DNA of 64,000 bases from Gnetum montanum. Lineage: Eukaryota > Streptophyta > Gnetopsida > Gnetales > Gnetaceae. The notes beneath the pieces are model-generated. The model did no database searches and was not told where the DNA came from. It saw only the letters and a program-made list of their open reading frames with translations. The DNA is taken from positions 1,568,868-1,632,867 of the forward strand of contig MNCI01001065.1 of the NCBI GenBank assembly GCA_015680685.1, read 5' to 3'. Shown piece by piece: positions 20,353-29,818 of the stretch. Position 1 is the stretch's first letter; every line of letters begins with the position of its first letter. Both the position numbers and the translations under genes were made by a program.

Positions 20353-22893
20353 ATGGCCCCTAAAAGAGGACAACAAGGAGGACCCTCTCAAGGTGCATCC
20401 AAATGACCAAGGAGAGGCAGAGGCCAGGTTTCTCTTAAGGAATGTATGGAATAAGAGGCACAATCATTCAGTATCTATCAGGAACCTCCTGTTACTGTAC
20501 AATCGGGACATGCTGAAGGTGGAGTCAATGAAGCACCTGAATAGGGACAACATCTCACATTGTCCTTGGAGTGTGTTTAGGCAATCCATGAAAGGTCCAC
20601 GTTAGTAGCTATGATAGTGGAACTTAACTTTGGATCTTTCATAGAATTCACTCCTAAGGTAGTTAAGGAGAAACTCAAAGGGCCCCCATTGTGGGCCATT
20701 CTCTTTGAAAGTGGTGATTGGTACCTGGGGGAGATATACCAATTTTGGCACAATAAATAAGAGGTCACCACCATTGATATTGGTGGTGTTGTTGTGGATT
20801 TCTCTGTTAAGGCCATTTCAAAGGTGTTAAATCTTCCAAATACAGAGTCAAAAGTTGCTCACTTGCCCACTTGCTCTGATGCTGATGTGTGAAAGACGTG
20901 GTTGAAAAGGGCATATGGCAAAGAAGACAAAACATATGGAGAGTTGACACTTGAAGAGAGAATTTACTTCAAGATCAGCACATATCACATCTTCCCCACA
21001 AAAGGATTGAACAGAATATCCACATATGTGGCTAGAGGAAGTGCTATATTAATGGGCAAGGTTAATGCTAACCTACCCCATCTATATCTGACAGAGATTT
21101 TAATGCAGTTCAAAGAACACAAGATTGAAAAATTCACATTGCCCTTCCCTTGTCTCATCAGGAAGCTATGCCAGTGTGTTGGAATTCTAGGGTACATCAA
21201 TGATGTCCCTTAAAAGGCCCAAAGTGCTTAATTTATTCAATTGATGAAGCCACCAGTCCTAAGAAAAAGTGCTGGTGAGACACTGGAGCCTGAACAAGAA
21301 CAGATAGTGGGGCCCACTACACCTTAAACTGTAGGGCCTAGCCAACTTCCAGGCATAAGGCCCAGTCAAAAATAGGAAGTAAGGCCCAAGATAGGCCAGC
21401 AAGACCAACTACAACCACTACTGTAAGACTATTGACCATCGATGAGCCATCTTAGGACCATCACTGAGATGGTCAGTTGGGGAAGCTATGATGAGACCAA
21501 TCTCTTCATGGTCATAGATGATGTTGTACGATCCATAGTCTCAATCAATCATGCACAAGGTAAGGTATCAATTCAAATAGGAGGAGGGACATCACATTGG
21601 TCACAAAAGATCTCAGGGAACACTGCATCTTTTTAGGTGTAATTAGAAATGGGAGAAGGAGCCATAGTAGTGGTCATGCAACACCAAGATGCAGCAGGAG
21701 CCACAGAAGTGGTCACGAACCACATAAAAGAATCATTCAATGTCCCTGTTGTCCCACTAGTAGACTTTACAGGAGCACGTGATGCTCAAACTTTGGCTGA
21801 TCCCTCGATGACTACTGTGGAGCATGAGGATGTTCTTGATCAGTTGCTGTAGAAAGGANGTGGTAGAGGAGAAAGAGAGGGTCGATTAGGATGCTTCCAA
21901 GGCATAAGCTTAGACATATGCACATGCCAAAGCACTCAAGGCCTTACAAGAGGAAAATAACTAACTTGTCGCTAACAATCTTCGGTTGACCACCATAGAA
22001 AAACAAAGGAATGTTCTCAAAGAAAATTTTTAGCAATTACGAGAAAAATTAGTCAAGATCAACCAGGACATGAATCACTTGGCCAAAGAAAACAAAACCC
22101 TATCAATGGAAGAGGTATGCACAATCTGTCAAAAGATGGCAATTGAGATAAGCGTGTGGCAAAACAAGGCCAAGCGACATGAGAAGCTAAAGAAACACTT
22201 CAAGGATTAGGTGGGGATGTATAAATAAGTAATAGAAAAAGAAATCCATATGGCCAATGCCCATATCAACACTCTCAGTGCTCAAAACATTGATTGGTAG
22301 GCCATATTAAATACTTATGCATTCATCCACCAAGTAGAACTTAAAAGCCAGGACTTGCAAATACAAGATCTTACAGAATACATGGAGTTGGCAAACTTGC
22401 GATATGCCAACTTAGCCATGTTGATAGCAAGATGCCCAAGAATAGAGTTGGGAAGAAGGTAGCACCTACCTATGCAAAATATGAAACAGAATTTGTTGAG
22501 CACAAGAAGACACTGTAGAAATTAGAAGTGGCAAATTCTAAGTTAGAGGTGGTCAAAACCAGCTACTAGGGACAAAATGATGTCACGGAAAATTTGTCTC
22601 AACAGCTCATGGATTACCAAGAATACAAGGATAAACCCAAAGCCTATGAAGAGGAATGTCAACTATTTACAGCGTGGTATGTCAAGGCCAACTAGATGTT
22701 CCCGCAACTACCATGTCCATGGGAGGTGTCGACTCCATCAAACTCTGGAGCATCAACATGGATGGCACAGGATCCCTGAACTGAAGAGGAAAAGCTCCAG
22801 GCACTCCTTCAGAGCCATCAATTTCCAAAACTTAGAGCACAAGATAAGGGGAAGAGATCCATGGAGGAACCACCACCACCAAGAACCACATGA
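20353..22893 (+). pseudogene. ORF2 of the pol-less element, copy 2
   Basis: ATG 20353 directly follows an acceptor-like TTATAG. The reading frame aligns throughout with copy 1: FGSFIEFTPKVVKEKLKGPP, WYLGEIYQFWHNK, GGVVVDFSVKAISKVLNLPN, TYHIFPTKGLNRISTYVARG, GKVNANLPHLYLTEIL, VVVMQHQDAAGATEVVTNHI. The coiled coil follows, to a C-terminal MEEPPPPRTT and TGA (22891-22893). About 847 codons would be encoded if intact. Many stops are single transitions from the residue in copy 1 or the expected residue (Q to TAG, R to TGA, W to TGA). A run of N-containing sequence near 21859 adds a shift. Non-functional; function of the ancestor unknown. Confidence 0.7.
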
Positions 22894-23050
22894 GTTCTAA
22901 TAAACTTTATAATTTTGTGTTTGTGTCCCAATTTTGTTGTGTTCAACTCTCCACTATGGCATGAATAAATTTCTAGCTAGTTAATAATTCCATACCTATC
23001 CACTGTGTAATCAATTGAACTTGTTTTTATTTTGTTCAACTCAAGGACGA

Positions 23051-23060
23051 GTTGGGGATA
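23051..23060 (+). other. Polypurine tract of copy 2
   Basis: GTTGGGGATA lies directly before the 3' LTR start. Copy 1 has GTGGGGATA at the same place, and both follow a conserved CTCRAGGACGAGTT. Confidence 0.6.
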
Positions 23061-23916
23061 TGATGAACCATGAATTGTCAGGCCCCGATATCAGATCCAC
23101 GATATTGGGTATGCGATATTGCGACCTGGCTAATGATATCAGATACACGATATCATGATCCCTGTGTAAGCCTATAAATACACATTTGGGTACATAGGAA
23201 AAAGAAAGAGAAAAGTAAGTGTAGAAGTAGAGTCTTTTTTGTTATTTTTAGTTCATCTTAATTCTTTCCCTAGTGCATGCCTGCAGTGTGATGATTGTAA
23301 TTGTACGGAACCTTTATTCAAGTGTGATGTACTTGGACATGCACATGACTAGCAATAAAGATCGAGATTACTTCATCATTGTAGCATTCACTTAGTTTAA
23401 TTACTTAACTGTTATTTATTATTTTCTTAATTAATATTTCTTTACCTTCCTCTACTATCCCTGTTACTAAATGTAGAATAAGTACGACTTAATCACAAGC
23501 ATTTAAGTGTGACTACTTGATGTCTTAGTAGCGTATCCAGGAGTGCTTAAGTAATATGTGCTTGGTAATTCCAGAAGTAGTACACGGAGTTCAAGATGTG
23601 TACTGATGATTAAGGAAGAATGCTCATCGCACTTAGGCTAGCTTAGATTCTTTTCTCTCACTTCCTATTAGCTTAAAACAAAGTTATTTTCCATTGCCTC
23701 TAGGAGTAGCACTAGTTTAGGACCACATCATACACCTCACTCTGGACTAAACCATACATGAGAAAGCAAATACTAGTCCAGGTGCAAAGACAGTGAATTG
23801 TGATTAACATGTAACTATCTAAATACCACAACTAGCCCATCTACGAAGTTCAACCAAATCATGCATGAATGATTGTATTTATATGGTTGAGTGTAGGGGT
23901 ACCTAGCCACTCATCA
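23061..23916 (+). mobile_element. 3' LTR of copy 2
   Basis: 856 bp, TGATGAACC to CTCATCA, followed by AAATT. It contains palindromes and CCTATAAATACAC (TATA at 23173-23180), a CAATAAAG near 23355, and the end motif GAGTGTAGGGGTACC. It pairs with 14712-15564. Confidence 0.9.
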
Positions 23917-23949
23917 AAATTTATATCTTATAAACTATACATCCCTCAG

Positions 23950-26205
23950 AGAGAAGCTTTCAAGTAAGTTCTTGTAAATCAGGCATACTATCATCTTGCA
24001 AGTTCCACCAACTAGCAGGATCATCTTGAGCAAGGCTGTCTAGATCAGCTTTTGTTGCTTAACTATTAAATAATGAATCAACACTTGTACAAGCCACCCA
24101 TTGTTGTCTTATTTTCTTAGCTTCTTCACTTTCAAACACTCTATCAACATAAGCAAGAAAGCCAATTTTTTACATCTTTATCATCACATGGACAAGGCCT
24201 TCTATCTCTATGCTAAGAAGCATACCAATTAACATTAAAATCATATATAGCTTCATGTAAATGAGTATTCATAGTTATCCTTCAGCTAATTATAATTGAC
24301 TTTAAAATATCATCATACAAATTAGAATCACCATCTTCTTTAATAACATTGTCTCTTATTTTTTCTAGCATGCTATCATATGTTTCATAAATTTCTCCTA
24401 ATGAAGGAGTATCTATGTTAGCATACCTAATAAAATCTATAATTTACTCAAGTACATTCGCCACTCTCCTACTGTAAGAAAGAAAACAAGTATTAAAAAA
24501 ATTATAACTTAAAAAGTGTAAAGTAGCTATAGTATTAGGATATATAATAATAGCTAATTCATAAATTATAATAGACTTGACTTTTGTCCACCATGTTATA
24601 TCTAAAATAGTACATCTTGCTTTTTGTCCAACTTTAGTTTTTGATTCTAGTTACTTGCTCCATTTTTCAATAACAACTACTCTTCCAAGTGCATCATGAG
24701 TCTTCAACATTCTACTAAGCATGATGTAGAAGGATGCATATCTATATTAAGAAAACACATTTTACATCTAAGAAACATTTATTACCATGATAAAACTATT
24801 AAAATAAAAAAGACAAAAGAATTTTTATTTTCACACCTAGATTTTATAGGTTTTGAAAAAGCCTTTTTGCATTATTTTTTAAATAAAGCATTAGAATAAT
24901 GATGATTGACACATTTAAATAGAACAAGCATCATTAATCAAATATTTTATCCAATCAAGTTTGCTGATGTCATGAAGAGCATTGTTCAATGAATGAATAC
25001 AACATGGAGTCCAAAAAATATTTTTATGTGCTGCCTTAATAATTTGACCTACCTTTCTACAAACAAGTGTTGCATCAATGATAATTTGTACTACATTTTT
25101 TTCACCTACTTGAACTATAGCTTCTTTTGATTATTTTGATTAAAATAGAGAATCTTTTAGATGATCCAAACAATCAACAACTTTAAGAAAATAAGGTCCT
25201 TTTAGACTAGAAATGATGATAGTCATAAGTGATCTTTGAGAAATATCAGTCCATACATCCATTATAATAGAACAACCACTTCTTGATCAAAACTATATTA
25301 GTTGTGCAAATTGGATATCTCTTTGCATGTATTGTTTATCTAGTAATTTTGTATGCATCCTATGTTCAAAAGGAGGAACATATGATTCTCCTATGCATTG
25401 AAAAATTAAGACTTAGTAAATATTCAATATCAAAAAATATAGTAATTAATAAATAATTATGATTAAATAATTAAAGAAAAATATCTGCATTGTGAATACA
25501 TCATATTGCTTCTTTAAAAGCTAGTGAATGAAGAAGGTTAAAATGTAATCTATTTGCATAAAACATTCTTCATAAAGCTTCATTTGCTATTGCTTTTCTT
25601 TGAATATTCATTAATTCTTCAATGCTAAACTGTTAAGTTTTTTTCTTACCTTTGTTGTCACTAGGATCAGTACTAAGATCAATTTCTTTTATAGAACTAA
25701 ATACCATCTTCTTCTCAAGAGCATGTAAATTTGTGGCTTGCTCATGTTTTAGATTCCCATTTTAAATATATGCATATAATTCTTCTGTAATTTTTTTGTC
25801 TAGAAAATTATACTATTTTATCCCTTGTCCTCTTTTATTTTCAAGAGTTTGGAAAAAGTGGTTATGAATACAATATGTACTTCCTGATATAATGTATCCA
25901 TCAAAATGGCATTTATACTTTTTTGTGCCACCTGCTTTCCTACCTAGATCCTCTAAAACAATAACAAATTGATCATAACGAAATTTAGAACTAAATTTTC
26001 CTTTACCATATTATTTTAAAATTTTAGAATTACATTCCACTATAGTTAAAGTATTATCACTAGGTCCTTCAACTCTTTCAATAAGTTTTTCATCTATTTT
26101 AGATTTAATAGAACTAGATTCTAATCCTAGTTCTTCTTCATTATTTGGATCATTGAAGTCTTCATCATTTAAATCTTCTTTAATATTGTGACATTCTATT
26201 CTCAA
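23950..26205 (-). pseudogene. hAT transposase (DUF659 type), main part
   Basis: From the N-terminus (right) the minus strand gives an acidic start (MRIECHNIKEDLNDEDFND, 26205) and a BED-finger-like stretch (KKYKCHFDGYIISGSTYCIH, about 25850-25990). The DUF659 block at about 24950-25300 reads GCSIIMDVWTDISQRSLMTI, GPYFLKVVDCLDHLKDSLF, VGEKNVVQIIIDATL, NIFWTPCCIHSLNNALHDI. Near the left edge stands DDPASWWNLQDDSMPDLQEL. These match hAT transposases (C-S-I-x-x-D-x-W-T-D...WTPCxxHxxxxxLxDI...DPxxWW). The gene continues at 14333-14644 beyond the LTR insertion. Stops and shifts are frequent. No terminal inverted repeats were identified. Confidence 0.75.
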
Positions 26206-27230
26206 ATGTCATAGGAAACATCAAACATACATTATATTAGACATTATATGTAAGAAGACAATATACCAAATGTCAAATCTATGTAACATTTGACATTATG
26301 CATAGAGGAAATAATAGAGAAAGTGCAAAAAGCAAAGAAAAGAATGCTTTATTGATATGGAATAGAGTATCTAGATCATGCTTTGAGAGTATTCCATGGG
26401 GTTTTCTTCCTTTGACATCTATCCATTAAAGACAATCCAAGATTACCATCATGGTTAGGCCTATAATTGACTAGAAGGGATGGCCAATCCACTTCCTTTC
26501 TAGCTTCACCTTGCTCTCGCCACTTGCCTTTATAGGCTCCACCACTCCATGCTTAGCATGACCTCTAAGCTCAAGTATAAATGACTTAGGTGAAATCCCC
26601 AAATATTACCTCAAGAGACACATACATTATTACAACATGCTCTTTTAGGTCTTAATTACAACTACTCTTTTGGATCTTCTTATGATAACAATAACACTTG
26701 TTATGAAGAGGCACCATCTTTGTTATCTAGTAGCATCATTTGGGAATGGGGACATGATAATCTAGCCACCTTAGGTTTCATTCATCCTCAAACAAGCCCA
26801 TGTTCACTGTCTTTTCCCAACTCCAATACTTCTGTTATGCTGCTATGCTTCAATAATTTAATTTCTCCTTTGAACTTGAAGTTGTTTCTAGCTTATTTTG
26901 CAAACAAAATATATGTGAAAAGAATATATATATATATATATATATATATAAGTATTAAATATTATTTTATTAATACTAACCACATTTTCTAAGATAATGT
27001 CAAGAGATGAATGAAAGATCTTCCAACCACCAAGCACCAATCTAGCTAGGGTCACATAAAGTGCAACTCATATATGGTTACTCAGTGATGGTAGGGAAAA
27101 TCCTTTATTTTCAAGTTTCATTACCTTAGATATTTTTACTTTTCTAATTAAAATATAAATTAAAAAATGAAGAAAATTATAAATAAAAGTAAGTGTGAGA
27201 TACTTCCTAATCTTGATCAACCTTATGAAC
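26206..27230. other. AT-rich stretch with hairpin and (AT)n microsatellite
   Basis: It holds a 10-bp perfect inverted repeat AATGTCAAAT / ATTTGACATT (26269-26278 and 26288-26297, 9-bp loop) and an (AT) microsatellite at about 26923-26950. No gene was recognised. Confidence 0.5.
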
Positions 27231-28290
27231 TCATGGGAATATTTGTAATTTTGCCATAAGTGGTATATGATTAGATGGTCTTGTTTGGGATGGCAAGGCT
27301 TGATCTTGCTTCTTCTCCACTTCTTCTTTATAAATTAACTCTAGTAATTTGGTAACTTGGAAGAATAGTACATCATACCAAATATAATCTAAAGTCTTAA
27401 TGAAGAATGTTGTTGACCCATCCTCATTAATCATAGCATAGTAATTGGTAAACTATGGTTCTTAATAAGCACTATCCATCAACATCATCTGTTTCTAAAT
27501 TCTAGAATTTGATTTATTCACTAAAGATTCAAAGCAAGAATAATATGCATTGGACAATGGAATGGCATGTTTAATTGATGGAAACATCTTTTTCAAATCA
27601 GGTTCATCTTCCAAGGATTCATTTACACATTCATATTTTAGGAATTGATAAACACTACTTTCAACATTTGAATTAAAGTCTCCACAAAGAATAAATGAAA
27701 CTAGATCAATATAGCTTAGGAATAACTTATTCTTCAAACTTTCCTCTATTTGTTTAATCAAGTAAGCTCCTTAACATAGCCTAACATCTAAACACATTGG
27801 TTTGGCAATTAAATGTGTGTTGCCCATGCATACACATCTTCCTAATAACTAGACTTTTATAATCACTACCAAGGCTATGTGATTTTTCCGAAATCTTGAC
27901 TATTCTTTCTTTTCCATCACTTGAAGTTTTGGAATTTCAAAAATCATATTTTCTAAATTCATTCAAATCTTTGTACTAATTCAAACATAGCTTTTTATAA
28001 AAGACCATAGAACCATCCATTTTGCAATTTTTGCAATATGCTAATTTATATGGGTCAAAAGAAGAACTTTCACAAGAACCTTTTTGCTTATAAATACCTC
28101 TATATCTCATTTTTCCCAAATCTAGTTGGAATTGATACAGAAATTCTACTAAGATGAATGGATGTTGATATTCATGCCAATCCAAGGCCCATGGTGGACA
28201 GTGGATGTTGTTTCTCACTTGCTAGGGATCTTGCAAGCATGATGTATGTTACAACTTTCATTCTCATTCTTGGATTCTCTTCTGGATCAT
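27231..28290 (-). pseudogene. CCR4-like exonuclease (EEP family) gene fragment
   Basis: Minus-strand blocks in order: KVVTYIMLARSLASEKQ, then HCPPWALDW, MRYRGIYKQKG, KMDGSMVFYKK, a decayed VCMGNTHLIAKP, SFILCGDFNSNVESSVYQFL, and finally TTFFIKTLDYIWY with LLELIYKEEVEK and PSNHIPLMAKL. These match the endonuclease/exonuclease/phosphatase fold of CCR4-type deadenylases: the N of VxYNIL has become I, the GDFNS and TLDYI blocks remain, and the usual SDH has become SNH. The segment between WALDW and the RYRG block, which should carry the catalytic LQE, is shortened. No introns separate the blocks, consistent with a processed copy or a transposon-captured fragment. Dead. Confidence 0.7.
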
Positions 28291-28970
28291 TTCTCTTCAT
28301 GGGTATCATACATATTATAGAAATGAGATTATGACTTTCCATGTTATTTTTCCATATGATTTGGTTATAAGAAGAATTGATATACATCTTCTTGATCATT
28401 GAAGATCGTCTTGTTTCATCAACTAATTCTCCAACTCATTTGGTAATCTTTAACTACATTATCTAATTTTATTAATATATAATTATATTATCATAATCTT
28501 AACAACCTTTCTACCCACTTAAGAATACTAACTTTGACAGTGTAACTAATAAAATTCCATAGGAATCTTAAGACTACTTGCAAAGGTTATTTTTCCAACA
28601 AGGCATGATTAGTTATCCTTATGTTGTTGACTTTTAAGGCAAAATTCTATAATATCATTGAATTATCAGGTATCAAAATGATAAATATGACATCACCATT
28701 GAGTTTAGAAGAATGAAAATTATTGAAAATGACTATTGATATATAAAAAATGAACATCATATGCTTGAGTTATGCTAAAATTAAAATTTTGAGGGTGTTG
28801 AGGCACTATATTGGGCAAGGGATGAAAACTAATTTTTGAAGTTTCATAGGGAAGATATAACTTTACCATTGTGTCCAAAAGGTTAACATTTATAGAAAAT
28901 GACTCTTCATTTGTCAGAAAAAGGCTTCTGAAATCAAAAGTTATGGCTTCTAGAGTCTAGAACCTTTTGG
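28291..28970. other. No feature recognised
   Basis: AT-rich DNA between the CCR4-like fragment and the 5S-derived stretch. No frame, repeat edge or RNA gene supported. Confidence 0.4.
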
Positions 28971-28974
28971 CATG

Positions 28975-29080
28975 AAAAACAAGACTTCCTAAGAGGTCAC
29001 CCATCCCAGTACTACTCCAAAACGAGCATGCTTAATTATAAAATTCGTATTTCACATGCTTCCAATGTATCACAGTCTTT
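28975..29080 (-). repeat. 5S rRNA-derived sequence (Cassandra-type LTR or SINE3 remnant)
   Basis: The minus strand reads TTAAGCATGCTCGTTTTGGAG, split here as TTAAGCATGCTC and TTTTGGAG, then TAGTACTGGGATGGGTGACC and TCTTAGGAAGTCTTGTT. It tracks the 3' two thirds of plant 5S rRNA, including the internal promoter box C region (GGGATGGGTGACC). The 5' part (AAATACGAATTTTATAATT) is much more diverged. It is too decayed for a working 5S gene, and no tandem 5S array is present. Known carriers are Cassandra TRIM LTRs and 5S-derived SINEs; I could not find LTR ends to decide. Confidence 0.65.
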
Positions 29081-29225
29081 TTTTTAATTGTTTCCATGTT
29101 CCTACTTTTAAACTAGCCTTTTAAAGGACAAAAATTGAATTCTTTGTTAGATGATGGAAATTTTAAAATTTTCCCATCAATGAATAGAAAATTTTGATTT
29201 TCCCATTTGTGGATGAAAAAATTGG

Positions 29226-29395
29226 GAGCATTAGAAGCGACCATTATGGGTAGCACTATCTATGCTCATAGAGCATTGGAACGAGCCATTATGGATGACG
29301 TTGTTGGTGCCTATGGAGCACTAGAATGGGCCATTATTGGTGACACCATTGGCGTCCATCGATGCACCGAAGGGAGCTGTTATCAATGGACGTTG
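29226..29395 (+). repeat. 45-bp tandem repeat (3.7 units, in frame)
   Basis: Units start at 29226, 29271 and 29316, with a partial one at 29361. Each encodes about 15 residues in the plus frame (GALEATIMGSTIYAH / RALERAIMDDVVGAY / GALEWAIIGDTIGVH / RCTEG). Period divisibility by three and conserved residues suggest a once-coding repeat, but no surrounding gene is recognised. The stretch 29396-29818 holds nothing else I can name. Confidence 0.65.
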
Positions 29396-29818
29396 TGGTA
29401 GAAGGAAACACGTGGTAGTAGTAGAGATGGCACACGAAGGAAAAGTAATAGGCAGTGATAGGAACAAGGGTTTTTAGTGCAATGGTGATCACAGTGTAGT
29501 GAAAGGGCTTTGGTGGTTGCTAAGGGCAAAGACATGGTAGTTGAGAGTGGTGACCTTGTAGATTTTGGTATCAATGGCAAGCAAGGGTTTCTATGGTGAT
29601 GGAGGTAGAGCTATGTTGTAGCAAAGTGGTGGGTGTTGACAAGTGAAGCAATGATGTGCCAGATGAAGCAGCAAAGTGGTAGCACAAAGCTATGGTGCGG
29701 CGGACTAGGGCCAACACAACTTGCTGTGGGCTAGCGTAGCCTTTGTAGGGCCTACATGTCCTAAAATAATTTTTTTGATTATTTGTTTTTATTATTTTTA
29801 TTTTTATTATCATTATAT

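Larger units (their letters stand above)
14712..23916 (+). mobile_element. Complete pol-less LTR retroelement, copy 2
   Basis: A 9,205-bp insertion bounded by 5-bp target duplications AAATT (14707-14711 and 23917-23921). Order: 5' LTR, primer-binding region, Gag-like ORF1, unassigned DNA with a nested solo LTR, conserved leader block, internal palindrome/TATA module, ORF2, polypurine tract, 3' LTR. Motifs for protease, reverse transcriptase, RNase H and integrase were not found, so it must have moved in trans. It interrupts a hAT transposase gene. Confidence 0.85.

Noticed and set aside
28975-29080. Functional 5S rRNA gene
   Set aside because: The 5' third has diverged and there is no neighbouring 5S repeat unit.
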